From assembly GCF_022376445.1 (NCBI RefSeq), contig NW_025954974.1, forward strand, positions 372,001 to 436,000: 64,000 bases of DNA, in the 5' to 3' direction. A model generated the notes under the pieces. It was given only the letters and a program-made list of their open reading frames with translations. It searched no databases and was not told the DNA's origin. The position numbers and the translations under genes were made by a program. The DNA is from Fomitopsis serialis (lineage: Eukaryota > Basidiomycota > Agaricomycetes > Polyporales > Fomitopsidaceae). Shown one piece after another: positions 22,801-35,701 of this stretch. The stretch's first letter is position 1, and every line of letters begins with the position of its first letter.

Positions 22801-23496
22801 GCTACAAACCTAACCCGCTCCTGGACTTGTTCTCCGTGCGCTCCAGGGCCGCCGGAGCCACGGCCATCGCCTCAGCATCGCACCTGCTTCCAGCGGCCTC
22901 CTGGATCCTCTTTCGCGCAGCTCCATGCGCTCGAAGGCATCACGGCCGAGCACCGCGTCTTCTCAAGATCGGCTGAGGTGGGTAGACGGTCAGCATGTCA
23001 GGCGGCTCCCTGTCAGCAAAGGCGCTGCTGTTCCGGGAAGAGGAGCATGGTGCCCCAAGCTAACCGAATGCGGGATCGACTGATCCAGGCGGAATATGAA
23101 AAGGCAAAGCCCTTCATGGCCGATCCGGGGGCTATCAAATATTTCCCAATATCTAGGGCAACCCACCTGCGTCCACAAACCCTAATCAGTTTCAGCGTGC
23201 CTTTCTGTCCGGCGGTTGGACGAAGAACATCAGTCACACCAAACGCCCCGGCATGTGTACAAGATGCATTGACTGAAGACGCGCGACCCATCTCTCTTCT
23301 TGCTCAAACGCGGCGCGACACGACGCAGAAGACTCCAGCGTTGTCGTCACCCGACGCGTCTGGGAAGTATTTAGGAGGCCAGCTATCGCACACTCACTCC
23401 TCTCTCTCTGTTTGAAGGTCACTTTGACTGGAGAGGACACCTGACCGCCATCGACAATCTCGGCGTCGCTGCACGCTCGCTCGTAGCTTGCCAGCG
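19890..23496. other. Gene-poor stretch, 3.6 kb
   Basis: Upstream of the uridine phosphorylase start there is probable promoter sequence to about 20.4 kb. From there to the HMG-box gene, short overlapping frames on both strands lack family resemblance, plausible introns or a consistent coding strand. No transposase, reverse transcriptase or terminal repeat was recognised. It may be old, degraded mobile DNA. A TATTTA at about 23370, some 125 bp before the HMG-box start, may be that gene's core promoter. Confidence 0.5.
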
Positions 23497-25078
23497 ATGA
23501 ATTACTATAGCACAGATCTCTATTACGCGGGCCGCGATGATGGGTCCTACTACGATCAACAGCAGGGGCCAGGTCGTGTGGACAGGGACACGTCGCTCAC
23601 GGAGCCAGATGCTAACGCAGCATCTTACACCGGCGGATACAAAGACGACCCTGACGTTGCGGGTTAGTGTTCTATCAGCAGTCGATACACACATATAACT
23701 TATTTCTCCTCTAGATGACCCTCACCTTGCGCTTACATCGCAAACATTGAACGCCGACGGCACGCCCAAGCGTCCCATGAACGCGTTCATGATATTCGCT
23801 CGCAAGAGGAGGCCCGAAATTTCTGCAGCTAATCAGATGATGCGCACCGGTGATGTGAGCAAGATATTGAGCCGGGAGTGGAACACAATGGAGATGGTAT
23901 GACTCTCATGAATTCGTCTCGGCTAGTACTCATCTGTATAATAGCCGGAGAAGAAGTTCTACCTCGACCAGGCGAAGAAGCTCAAGGACCACTTCAACTC
24001 TCGATATCCCGACTACGTCTATCGTCGTAGACCAAACAACTCTCGGAAGAAGCGCAAGCCAGACGTTGGTCACGAGGCGTCCGCGGAAGGATCATCGAGT
24101 GTCGAGAGAGAAGACTTGGGCACCGATGACGCTCACGAGCTCGACGAAGTCGTCGAGGAGGCTGCGTTGCATGACTATCACTATCAGTTCGCACAGACCT
24201 CGGGGGCACCATCGCAGATGACCTACGGAAACGCCGCACAGTCGCACTCACTCTCCGGCTATAACGCACCATCTTCGCCATTCTCTTCGAATCGTTATGA
24301 CGACAAGTCCGCTTCACTCTCGCACTCTCGGTATTCCTCTTCGACTTCGCCTCCGCTCACAGCAGGGATGTTGGCATCGCATCACGCGGGCGAGCTGAAT
24401 GCTTCGAACGCATGGCCGTATCACCGGGACGGCACGAGAACAGGCCGTGTCCCTTTGTTACCGGCGCTGGATACCGGTCTTGCTCGTCAGAGGACTAGCG
24501 AGTCAGACTTGGCAGCCAGTATGAGGGCGGAAGCAACGTCTCCTCAGACTGGTGTGCGAACATGGGGAAGTGGTCCGTACTCCACCTCTTCAGGGAGCTC
24601 CAGTGCGTCCATGACGCATCACTCGAACTCGGCGTTCCCGACTCTCACTTCCCCCTTCATCCCTGCACCATCGCCTTCGCCTCGACAGGTCGATCCGCTT
24701 TCGTCGCCGATGTCGCATTACAGCGCTACTCAGGATTACTCTTCGGGGCAATCAGTGTATGCGCCCCGAGGAGCGCCCTCCTCGGGAAGGTCGGATGGCG
24801 CGTTTGAGCACCGTGGCTTCACCCAGACCAACGTACTGCCTCCGCCTGTTGCCAATACGTACCTCCCCCCTGCGGACCAACTGGGAGCGTCATGGTCGTC
24901 CCAGTATCGGTCCTTTCCTCCCTCGCACACAAACTTCTCGCCGTCGACGTTGTCTATGCCTTCCCTGCCTATGCAAGGCTCATCTCCCACGGCGCCTTCG
25001 CCTACAAACCCCAACGCAATGTCAAGCTCTCTCCCTCATATGGGGTACGTCGATCGGAATAGATTCGAGGGACGTTAG
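23497..25078 (+). CDS. HMG-box transcription factor (MATA_HMG-like)
   Basis: Three exons (23497-23662, 23715-23896, 23945-25078) encode 493 residues. The HMG box lies at about residues 75-150: KRPMNAFMIFARKRRPEI, then SKILSREWNTMEMPEKKFYLDQA, then HFNSRYPDYVYRRRP. It has the N-x-F arm and Trp of sequence-specific Sox/mating-type boxes. Its intron sits in the middle (after EM), as often in basidiomycete members. A basic RKKRK tail follows, a likely nuclear signal. The remaining 330 residues are Ser/Pro/Tyr-rich and low complexity, suggesting an activation region. Basidiomycete relatives control mating and fruiting; whether this one does cannot be told from the sequence. Both neighbouring regions are gene-poor. 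Confidence 0.88.
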
Positions 25079-28000
25079 ACGAAGTTTTATTGTATTTCGA
25101 GTATCGTCTCTTCCTGCTTTCGCTTTCCGCATCTCATCAGCATGGCCAACTCGTTCGCTCTCGTACAGGCTTCAGAGTATTTCGCATGAAATCAATATCT
25201 ATGCCTCCCTATGGATGTCGTAGTTCGGACAGTGCGCAAACCCCTCAATCAGTTTGCGTGACACTTCGCCCGCAGAATCGCTAACTGTTTGATAGACGGG
25301 GTTTTTTGTCCGAGGACCCCCGACCCAAAGGCCTACGAATTCGGCGGTGCAAGAGTGGACTTAGGGCAGATCACAGGCAGACCGTCGCGAAACGGTCGGC
25401 TGCGCCCGATGCTGTTGCGTGCCGAGTCAGGGTCCGGATTGGCGCTCCTTAACTCCCCACCGCATTGATGCCGTAATCCCGGCCCCGCGCTGTTCGCTGT
25501 TCGTGCGTTTCGGCCTGTCACAGCACGCGTGGGCTGTGGATCGTGTCACAGGGCGTACCTTCCGGCGTGGCGGGCTTCAGGCGCTGCGATGATAGTTCGT
25601 GCTTCCATGGTGCACGTCTGCCACGAGACAGCCATTACGTGCGGAAGCACGTCCATGTTCTTCGCCCAGTCCAGCAAGGCTTAGCAACTGAAGGCGACAG
25701 TTCCGCAGCATGTCGAGAGTGATCTACCGTATTCACACGACTTCAAGTGGGCCATCTCGTGAATTGGGGTTGAACCTAGTGTAACCCATCACAGCGCCTA
25801 GGTGAGTCTACATATGGCGACTCCTTCCGACCCACGAACTTAATATCTCCCTTGTGAAGACGTATTTAGCATCGCTGCTTATGCCTTCTCATCGCTCGGC
25901 GGCTCGTGCCAAAGCATAGAAAATTAAATGGCGCTCCCGGGTGCCGTCCCTTTCCTCACGGTTGGAGCCACTCATGCAACGGCTTCGGCTGTTTACCAAC
26001 GCCCGCTATGTTAAATCAAACCGCACAAAAGATGCGACATGGCCTCTACGCAGGATGTCAAATTGTCAATTCGTGCTTGGTGGCATCTCATTGGCATGCC
26101 GACAGGCTCAGTGCGGTATACACATTCAGAGAGCATTGAAGACAATGCCGCCGAAGATGTCAATCCGGATTGCGTGATCGGCGACATATGGCAACGCACT
26201 GGCGGTGGATATTCTGTCTATAAGTGATAACGGAACGGCGGTCTGAACGCCGAATCCAGAGGAATCCTCGGAGTGAATGTGGCCTGAGCGAGCTCTTGCG
26301 AGTGCGTGATTCAGCGTGTTGTTCTCGTCGTCAATCGACAGGCAGTCGCGGCTCTCCATAAGATTGTCCGGCTCGATGGGCGACTTGCTTCCCATTCATG
26401 CGTGGGTCGTACCTCCGAGGCGCTGTTCACATGTTCAGGCCCATGCTCAAGAATCAGTCAGCATCCCACAATCACTGCACGGATGCGTTGCGCATGTGGT
26501 TCTTGACGTCACCGGTACCCTATCTACTTGCAGCGATGTGTGGCTAGCCTGCTGCACGACGGACGCTCCGAGTTGAGATCCGGTCCTGCGCATCGCAGTA
26601 CTGAGACAGGCCCAATGATCTACGCGTTCCATATAAGTACGACTCTCGTGATGTAGCATTAAGTACACGAAGAATCGCCGTGCGTTGTTCACCGGATCCA
26701 AGCGGGCTTTAGGTTTCTTGGCACCTCGGAGAAGCTGGTCGGATGTTCTCGTTTCCGCTGCGATTGAATTGATCTCACAGAGAGAGCTCAAAATGTTGAT
26801 TCGATCGCCCACATCTAATACAGACGGTGAGACATAATTCACTCGCATCTCGAGATGAGATTGTAGGCACGATGTCCGCGACGAGGATTGACACCGTTGT
26901 TCAAGCTAGCGCGATGGCTGTGCTGGGAAAGGCATAGCGGCACGCTCAATCAGCAGACCAACGGAGCTCGAACTCCGCCTCTCTGGTACAGTTGCTTCCA
27001 GGAACTTGGACCTGGGTCTCAGCAAGCTCTAGACAGTATTCGTGATCAGCTTCCGAGCAGAAAGGGAGAACGTTCTCTCATAATTGCACTTCCACATGCA
27101 GCAATAACCAGGTAGGGAATCCCTTCATCTCCGTGAGTGGTCAGACGACATAAGAGGGTCCCCACCAGGTAGACAAACGAAACGCACATGAGACAACCAG
27201 CGCAAGCTTCTCCCGACTCTCAGGCGGCGCGCCCGCAGCCGACACGAATTATGGCGCCGTTTCTCTGTCCCACATAATCCATAAGAGTGATACACCTCTA
27301 AATGACCATCCAGGAGCGCAGGAAGCCGGAGAGACACAGACCGTAGCCATGAGGCCTCACCTATCGACCTCAAGAAAAATATATAGCCACTCGGAACCTT
27401 GGTATTATCCCATCAGTCACAGCAACGAGGCTACTGTTGCTGATGATCTAGAAACAGTGAACCCACGTCATCAACTCCAAGACTTCATGCGAGGAATCTG
27501 CAACAAATGCGTGCAATCTTGTGGATTTCACGTTAACAGGTCGAGGCACCCTGAGAATCCGATGTTGTCGTGGCGGATAGGCCGTTGCACTAATCGGCCG
27601 AGAATTTCCTTCTTGAAACGGCTCTCAAGCTAGAAGAACGGCTGGGTGCTTGGTTGCGCGCCACCTGTGTGCCGCAAGCGCTGTTAGCCCAGCTGACGAG
27701 ATGCGTACCTTGCGGAGCCGCCAGCAGAGCAGGGTATGCCTACAAATGGTGAACGGAGGGAACCATGTAGCAGCGCCCGTGCGAATTATCTTGCTACAGT
27801 CCGGCAGGACGAATATCCATGCTTCCGCATCCTCGCACGGCCATATGGCAAGGCGCGACACGAGCGGCAGTCCTGTAACTCGGCATTGCGCGGGTGGCCT
27901 AGGGCTTTGTGCTCGCACCGGATATCGCCACAGAAGATCGCAGCGGAGGCCAAATACCTCCGACACGTACGGTACATCCCACCAGAGACGGTCTTCTCCC

Positions 28001-29654
28001 AACTGGGTATGAGCACTTCGAGTCCGGTAGGTGAGCGACTTCCGGTGCTGTCTTCTAGCTGCAGATGTCTCCAATTTGCAAGATTCTCTGCGCATAAATG
28101 GCTAGTCATCATTTGCTGATCGTTCCTTTCTCGGCCGCCAACATTCTTGTCGGCGAGAGCCCGTTTTGCGGATGTATCTGAACCTTGAGACCGATAGGCA
28201 CGAAGCCCGTACGGTCTGAGAAGATGATTAGCTCTTGGGCGAAGGAAAATGACAAGAGGTTAAATAGAATACACCTGTCAGATGTCTTCGAAATTACGAA
28301 TACAGCGTGGTTACGTTCGCTACCGTCACTGAAGCGCCCCTTGCGAGTCCTTCTATGAATGCTATGAGCGATGAAATTTCGTAGACTCTGTTCAACGATA
28401 CCCACAGGTTGTTGCACTCCGTCCGGTTGTTGGACCGAAGTAGTGATAGAATAGGCGATATTGAAATCAAATCAGTCTGCTGTCGTTCCGACTCGTGTTG
28501 CTGTCCCATATTATGGAGGGATCGGGAGGTATTGACCCTGCGGCAATGCCCAGTAAATCAGTAAAACGCAGAGCTTTCCTATGTCCATGTAGAAATGGGC
28601 AATGACTAGTAGGATACTGACCCAGTAGTATATGACAGCTCGAGGGCACGCGAACAGAACCGGCGTTAGGGATGTTTACCGCCTCTCCCGATAGTCTACA
28701 CATGTTGGTATTCTTCAAGGATCCTGGATTATAGCCAGTTTCCTTCGGCACTTCCAGCTATCGACGGAAAGGACTTGTCCAGATTAGAGGCCAGACGCTG
28801 TCCGGCCCGCCTGAAGCCGTCGGTGCCACCATGGCATCGTGGCCGAAGACTCTCGGAAGACGCGAAGTGGTGACCGTCCACACCCATATCGAGAGATTAT
28901 GCATCTAGGTTCAGATAGGTGTGTTCCATGGAGTACCCCGCATTGCTCGCTCGAGTGTGTGATGCGAGTACGAGTATCATCTGATGAGAGCCACCCATGA
29001 ACTCAAACAGCGAGTGACCTCCAGTGCCACCCAGTTTGGACGGAGTTGTACAATGTGGCTGATCACATGTTCCGCCATCAGTCCGCTATTACTATTAGTA
29101 TGTCAACCGAACCACAATGATGTCGTCCACGTAGCAAAACCTACGTCCGACGACGAGGGCTTGACATTGTTCGCTCGTATGTTATCCTTGGACTTCCCTC
29201 TAGCCATCTGGTGAAATCGCGGGAGTCTTGACTCTTGAGTACTAGATTTGACGCCGCAAGCAGCTGTGTCATGCGACTCGTGTCTCCGGTGCCGCATGCG
29301 GCTATATCTCACAGCTGCTCACAGTACGACACTTTCCTCGACACTCAGCTGCTCGTTTTGAAGCGGGAACATCACGCCGATATACGCGGCTTCGACTCTG
29401 GACACGGGGGCCTACTATCGAAAACGGCCAACCACGGGATTGGGCGGCCAGCGCATAAGACGTTTTGATCCCTCTGCTTCGCTTCGTGCTCAGCTGACTC
29501 AAATAAGACCACAAACGTTCATCATCACAGATTGCGCCGGGCGCTGCATATATTAATGAAGTCATCGACCCCTCCTCCAACACCCGACGCCACGCTCGAC
29601 GTCGACGCTGAACCGCGTTACTTTCGCTCGAACGCACATCGCGACGCGACGACG
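25079..29654. other. Gene-poor stretch, 4.6 kb
   Basis: Many short frames occur on both strands, none longer than about 156 codons or resembling a known family. Base composition is more AT-rich than in the neighbouring genes. No terminal repeats, transposase motifs or long tandem repeats were found by eye. The last 110 bp hold the TATA box of the alpha-glucosidase gene. Confidence 0.5.
29548..29555 (+). promoter_or_regulatory. TATA box of the alpha-glucosidase gene
   Basis: ATATATTA lies 107 bp upstream of ATG 29655. Its position argues against use of the in-frame ATG at 29556, only a few bases further downstream of the box. Confidence 0.45.
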
Positions 29655-32600
29655 ATGGCGACGACGATGGCACTCATCGTCTATGCGGTGCTGTTGACTT
29701 TGACATGTGTTGTGCTCTCTGAGCCCACCGCGGGGTCAAGACCATCCTTGTTTCCCAAAGATGGAACGGCACGCATCGGCTCCACATCTCATTCACTCAA
29801 CGTATCTTCATGTCCCGGTTCGCAGTTAAGTTTATATTGCCTGTTCGCTCCTCCTAATTGCATGGATTTTGCATAGGCTATACGCTGGACTCTTTGAGCG
29901 AATCAAAGACGGGCCTCACAGCGCAATTGCGGCTCGCAGGGGATGCTTGCGACGCTTTCGGCACGGATATCGTGGATCTAAGTCTGCAGGTAACCTACGA
30001 CACCAATCAGAGGTAATATATCCTAGTCCGACTGAGAATGCAGGATGACCTGAGCCACTCTGTATTAGGCTCCGTGTCAACATCTTCGATACTGCGCAGT
30101 CGCAATTCACCATCCCATCGTCGGTTATTTCCGTGCCTCCCGAACCTACCGAAAGTTACGCGCAGACGTCAGACCTCGTGTTCAACTACGAGTCGTCGCC
30201 TTTCGCATTTTGGATCAGTCGTCGGTCGGAACCAGATGCGCTGCCATTATTCGATACTCGAATCAGCTCATTGCCTCCCACGCCGATCCCGCCACTCAAT
30301 GAAAGTGACCCGTCCACTGCATTGGATGGGTTCCCCTTGGTATTTGAGGACCAGTACCTCCAGCTCACGTCCGCTCTTCCGTACGATGCCAACATTTACG
30401 GGCTGGGTGAAGTGATTGCAAGCAGCGGTTTCCGGCGTGACATAGGAACCAGTGGGGGCCCCGGGACAATCCAGACTATGTGGGCCCGAGATATCGACGA
30501 TCCAGTGGATGAAAATGTGTATGTACATGAGCTCATTTTCTGTGTTGCAGTGGCTGACCTCGGTTTACTGCGCAGCTACGGCTCGCATTCCGTATACCTG
30601 GAGCACCGTTACAATGATACTTCGCGGAAAGCCCAGTCACACGGAGTCTTCCACTTCAGGTTCGGTGCATCACCCTTGTCCGACCGTCGATGATGCTAAT
30701 CGCTGATGTCATGGCAGTGCTGCTGGTTCTGATACGTTATTGGCGACTCCGCCGTCGTCTCCCGTCTCCCTAATCCAATACCGCGCCGTGGGAGGCACCT
30801 TCGACTTCTATTTCTTCTCGGGCCCCACTCCCCAGGACGTAATCGAGCAGTACGGCCAGCTCATAGGGCTGCCAACTTGGCAGCCTCTCTTCGGTCTTGG
30901 CTTTCATTTGTGCAGATGGGGTTACACGAACATTACGGAGACAAAGGAACAAGTGACCCGGATGAGGGAAGCAAATATCCCCCTTGAAGGTTCGCCAACC
31001 AGGCTGCTATGTGCTCGGGTGCTGTCTGACGTCTTGTGTTATGTAGTGATGTGGAATGATATCGACCTCTACCACGCTGTGAGAGACTTCACTACGGATC
31101 CCGTGTCTTACCCTGCAGAGGAAGTACGGGCGTTCATTCAAGAACTGGTAAGTCCACCTCACAAGCTGGGGATGTTTTCTTAAATCCGCTTGGGTAGGCG
31201 GCCAACCATCAGCACTACATACCGATTGTAGATGCCGCCATCGCCAAGCAAGTCAATTCAACCGATATTGTACGTCTGCTTTTTACAACGGCGGCCCTAT
31301 GCTGACCCTCTGACCAGTACGACCCGTACACGCGGGGTGTGGAGCTGTGAGTTTCATGCTAGGTCTGACTGTGTTCTCGCGTCGATGACTGTCCTCTACA
31401 GGAACGTGTGGGTCAAGAACCCCGATGGGTCCGAATACGTCGGTCAAGTGTGGCCGGGCTATACGGTGAGCCCCACCGTGTCTTCTTGCCCAAGTGCTCG
31501 GGTCTGCGCGCTCACCTGGCGTCCTGCCGGCCTGGTTCTGTGACTAGGTGTTTCCCGACTGGTTCTCTGACAACATCGAAGACTACTGGACGGAGGCGCT
31601 CAGCAACTGGTCACAAGGAGGCGTCGAATTCTCGGGAATCTGGCTGGACATGAATGAGGTGTCTTCCTTCTGCAACGGCTCATGGTCAGCTGAGGTCTTT
31701 TGTTCCAATTTTACTGGCGCTGACACATGTGTGCAGCGGTACTGGGGCTGATCTCTCTACCCCAACCCCGGTTTCTCTGCCTGGCGATCCTGGCAATCTC
31801 GTCACGGACTATCCCGAAGGGTGCGACTCTCATCGTCGCCGACAACTCCGACTGATGGTTTCCCAGCTACAATGTGTCGGTTTGGGGCCCGAGTGGAAAT
31901 ATCACGATCAACGGTACTTTAACATACGCCGCGAATGAGCGTTCGTTTGCTCCTGTGACCAAGAGGGGCGTTGGCGCCGGCGAGCAGTCTGGCGTCAATC
32001 TGAACTTCCCGCCATATGCCATTCATAACGGTAAGGGAGCTTTCCGGGTGCCACAACGGCGAGTTCGCTGATTGTAAATGCCGGTAGGGTTCGGTCCGCT
32101 ATATGTCCACACTCTCGACACGAACGCTACTCATGTTGGCGGCTATGCCGAGTTGGACGTCCACAACATGTTCGGGCTGATGGAGGAGAAGACGACCCAT
32201 CTCGCTGTTCAGAAGGTTCTTGGTATTCGTCCGTTCCTCATCAGCCGCTCGACGTTCCCCAGCTCTGGCAAGTGGACTGGCCACTGGCTCGGCGATAACC
32301 ATAGCAAGTGGTCGTACATGTACTACAACATCCAGGGCGTCCTGCAATTCCAACTGTTCCAGATCCCTATGGTCGGCGCTGATACCTGCGGGTTTGAGGG
32401 TAATACGGACGAAGAGCTGTGCAGCCGATGGATGCAGATGTCAGCATTTATGCCGTTCTATCGGAACCATAACCAGCTTTCGGCGCTGCCACAGGAACCG
32501 TACAGGTGGGACAGCGTCGCGAATGCCTCCCGCACGGCGATCAGCATCCGTTATTCCCTGCTGCCCTACTGGGTGAGCTCCTCCTGACCGCTCTGTATCC

Positions 32601-33364
32601 GTGTGCCTAGACTAAACCTCTTTGTAGTACACGCTGTTCGCCAACTCGTCCACGTGTGGCTCACCGGTCGTGCGCGCCCTGTTCTACGAATTCCCGGACG
32701 AGCCGGAGCTGTTCGCGATTGACAGGCAATACCTCGTAGGGCGAGACGTTCTCGTGACGCCAGTTTTGACCCCAAATGTCTCAACGGTTGACGGTAGGTC
32801 CCTCGAGACTTTCCATATGGGGGAGAACTTACCTCGATGGTAGGTATGTTCCCCGGTAGGGGCCAGGTGACATGGCGCGATTGGTACACGCACGAAATTG
32901 TCAATGCTACTTCCGGCGGAAACACCACCTTGGATGCCCCGCTCGGACACATTCCCGTGCACATCCGGGACGGATCGGCGATTCTCTTGTACGGGGCGTC
33001 TGCCTACACGGTCGAGGAGACGCGCCAAGGGCCGTACTCTCTACTCGTCTCCCTGTCACCCGACGGGACAGCATTTGGTACGGCATACGTCGATGACGGG
33101 CTGAGCGTCCCGCCGACTCCGAACACGACTCTGACCTTCGTCGCCGGTAACGGCACGCTGTCAATCATCAGTAACGGTGACTTCTCTATTCAGCAGGCTC
33201 TGCGAGAGGTGACGATCCTGGGGACTGGGCAAGCGAAGCCAGAATCTGTCATCGTACCGGGGCAGATGAACGCAACGTGGACTTACAAGCCTGACACCGA
33301 GGAGCTCGTCGTGACCGGGTTTGATTTGGATTTGAACAACGACACTCTCATCTCATGGATGTAA
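29655..33364 (+). CDS. Secreted alpha-glucosidase, glycoside hydrolase family 31
   Basis: Releases glucose from the non-reducing ends of maltose and starch fragments outside the cell. ATG 29655 begins the signal peptide MATTMALIVYAVLLTLTCVVLS. About 15 exons separated by 50-70 nt introns follow, all with readable GT/AG signals (for example 29818-29876). GH31 landmarks in order: YGLGE; GLGFHLCRWGY; VMWNDIDLY; the nucleophile motif GIWLDMNEVSSF near 31640 (Asp of WLDMNE); PPYAIHNG; RSTFPSSGKWTGHWLGDN near 32250 with the acid/base Asp; PMVGADTCGF; and a C-terminal beta domain with RDWYTHEIVNATSGG and GHIPVHIRDGSAI. Many N-x-[ST] sites fit a glycosylated extracellular enzyme. All active-site residues seen are intact. 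Confidence 0.92.
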
Positions 33365-33790
33365 CGAATTGAATCTCGTGTGCATATGTTCTCGTCCCCT
33401 TGCGTCAGGATGGAATGTAATGAATATCTCTCGTAGTATTGTCGTCGGACGGCACACCTTGACTCACCGCTGCCCAACTTTGAGAATTTAACCTCGTTGC
33501 AATGGTAGATCGATAGACGCCCATAACGGAAGCATATTCTGATTAGTCAGCAGGTTCGCCAACAGTTTCCACACTGAGACGACCAGGCCGTAGTCGACGA
33601 CTCTTCGACCTCGACGGTCACTCCCTGTGCTCGCTCCAGAACCACGCTTTGCTATTCCCTGAAACTAGTGTTTCGCTGGTAAGTTGACCCCTCTTCCTCG
33701 CTTGGATGGGCTTGTGCAGTAGTAACTCAGGCTGTCGTGGCGGTAGAACCTCGTAGTGCTGTAGGCCTTTCTAGGACGCCGGTCACGGAC
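33365..33790. other. Intergenic, 426 bp
   Basis: 3' flank of the alpha-glucosidase gene and 5' flank of the F-box gene. Nothing recognised. Confidence 0.45.
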
Positions 33791-35701
33791 ATGTCGCGGG
33801 TTGCGCACATCCGGAGAGACATCGCCGCTATTGAGCAACAACTCTGCTCCATTGAAGCCGAAAAGCAACAAGCGCGAGAGGCCCTAGACGTCCTGTCAGC
33901 GAAGAGACGCTTATTGGAGGCGCGTCGCACTGCACTCGACGCGCAGGCCACGCCCGTTCACTGGCTCCCATCTGAACTCCTACTCGACATCTTTGTCGCT
34001 TTTCTCCAAGCAGATGCGTCCGCACCGGTTACGTTGGAACTTTCGGTGCGCCCTATCACCGTCTCCCTCGTGTGTCGACAGTGGCGATCGCTAGCTCTCT
34101 CGACGTCGAGCCTATGGTTCCGCATCCCCGTCCACACTCGACCTATGATACTTTTCTTGAGCCGCTCTCAGGAGACGATGCTGGAACTAGCTTTCTTGCA
34201 AACTCCTGTTTTCGACGTCTCATCTTGGGATGCGACCCACTTGTCATTACGCCCTTACGTTCCACGTGTGCGGTCAATCCGATGGCGGATGACAGGCGGC
34301 AAGAGCCGTGATATGCTCAACAAGTTGATGACCAGTGATGTGCCGTTGTGCGCATTGCAGGTCATTGACATCTGCGGTCCGGCGCAGCAGAGAAGACTAC
34401 AGTTCTGGGCAGTCGAACGCTACGTATGGATGAACAACACAACCCTCCCGGCGCTCGAGGAGTTGCGTCTCACTGCAGCCATGGCTCTTTCCAAACCTCC
34501 AGTTCGCTTTCCTCGATTGCGTATCCTACAACTCGACCACCGGGATTTGCGGCTCTCAGTGTTATATCAACTGCTTCAATGCACCCCGAACCTCAAAACA
34601 CTTGTTCTAGTTGATATCGTACCAAGGTTGGATTTCGCTATACGGTCTATACCCGCTCGACTCGGTGACCGCCCTCGAATACAGTGGGCCTGGGCCTCAA
34701 CCTCACAGCCTCGAATATACCGCGACGTGCCTGTTTTGGCTTGCCTGGAGCACCTTGATTGGAGCTTTGCTCCCCCCGCGGATGCTTGGCTCCTTTTCCT
34801 TCTCCTCGACACTCCGAATCTGCGATCTCTTGCTCTGTGCCTCAACACTGGCCTGAGTCGATGGCCGCGTTACACGGGCTACGATCCCTCCAACCCCGAC
34901 CCTGCCATTCAAGACAGCATTCCAGTGTGCCTGTCTTCTCTCCGAGAGCTGGATGTCCAATGTATTGATGACGAAGCGTTACGTTATGTTTTCCACAAAC
35001 TCCACTTTCCCTCGCTCACGAAACTACACATCACGTATCTGCCGCCCCTCCGTGCGCGGTGCGAGCTTCCACGGCTTCCCCGCCACGAGAGCATGTTCCG
35101 CGAGCCTCGGCTTCACACCGTGACGGATCTCAAGCTCTCGCACTTCACTCTCGACATCGACGAGACCAAGACGATGCTGCGATATATGCCCGCTCTCACT
35201 CACCTTACTTTCCTGGACTGCCCTCAAGCGGCCGGCGTCGTCTGCGCTCTGTCTGGCGGCACTTGTGACAACCGACACGTGAACCCGCTCAACATCTGGA
35301 TATGTCCGCGGCTCGAAGTCTTCCGGGTGGTGGACGTTCCCGACCTCAGATTCCGGTGCCTGCGAGGGATGCTCCACGCGCGATTCCATGGTTCCCGGGC
35401 ACCCGGCTCCTGCCTCACCACTCCGTCGAAGCAGGGGCCTCGCGTGCCGGGATCCTCTTCTCCACGTGTCGTCAAGCCTTTGCGGAGAAGACTTCGGGAT
35501 GACGACCTCAGTAGCGCCGACGGCTCTACGTCTTCGCCGTCCTCACGCGCGGGCGCTACCATTGGATGGAACCCATATGCCTCCATGCGACCATCGCTGC
35601 TCCGCATCGTATGCGTTGAGGGATGTCGCCGAGTCTCTGAGATAGAGGCGATGTCCTTGGGTGACGAATTCCCGTCCCTGAGGGTCAAGTGGGAAGCGTA
35701 G
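33791..35701 (+). CDS. F-box protein with N-terminal coiled coil and LRR-like tail
   Basis: Predicted substrate receptor of an SCF ubiquitin ligase. It is a single exon of 636 residues from the first in-frame ATG at 33791. Residues 1-50 form a heptad-patterned coiled coil (IRRDIAAIEQQLCSIEAEKQ...). The F-box follows: HWLPSELLLDIFVAFL, then VSLVCRQWRSLALSTSSLW. Degenerate leucine-rich repeats follow over the next 350 residues (FPRLRILQLDH, CLEHLDWSF, LSSLRELDVQ, FPSLTKLHITY, MPALTHLTFLDC). A Ser/Arg-rich insert interrupts the repeats before the last one. This coiled-coil plus F-box design is typical of the large lineage-specific F-box expansions of agaricomycetes, so the target is not predictable. 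Confidence 0.82.
   Translation: MSRVAHIRRDIAAIEQQLCSIEAEKQQAREALDVLSAKRRLLEARRTALDAQATPVHWLPSELLLDIFVAFLQADASAPVTLELSVRPITVSLVCRQWRSLALSTSSLWFRIPVHTRPMILFLSRSQETMLELAFLQTPVFDVSSWDATHLSLRPYVPRVRSIRWRMTGGKSRDMLNKLMTSDVPLCALQVIDICGPAQQRRLQFWAVERYVWMNNTTLPALEELRLTAAMALSKPPVRFPRLRILQLDHRDLRLSVLYQLLQCTPNLKTLVLVDIVPRLDFAIRSIPARLGDRPRIQWAWASTSQPRIYRDVPVLACLEHLDWSFAPPADAWLLFLLLDTPNLRSLALCLNTGLSRWPRYTGYDPSNPDPAIQDSIPVCLSSLRELDVQCIDDEALRYVFHKLHFPSLTKLHITYLPPLRARCELPRLPRHESMFREPRLHTVTDLKLSHFTLDIDETKTMLRYMPALTHLTFLDCPQAAGVVCALSGGTCDNRHVNPLNIWICPRLEVFRVVDVPDLRFRCLRGMLHARFHGSRAPGSCLTTPSKQGPRVPGSSSPRVVKPLRRRLRDDDLSSADGSTSSPSSRAGATIGWNPYASMRPSLLRIVCVEGCRRVSEIEAMSLGDEFPSLRVKWEA

Noticed and set aside
22590..23415. 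Overlapping 128- and 145-codon plus-strand frames before the HMG-box gene
   Set aside because: No family resemblance, no compatible splice sites to join them, and composition unlike nearby genes.
27625..28119. Frames of 108-156 codons on both strands in the gene-poor tract
   Set aside because: Both strands are equally open and neither product resembles anything known.
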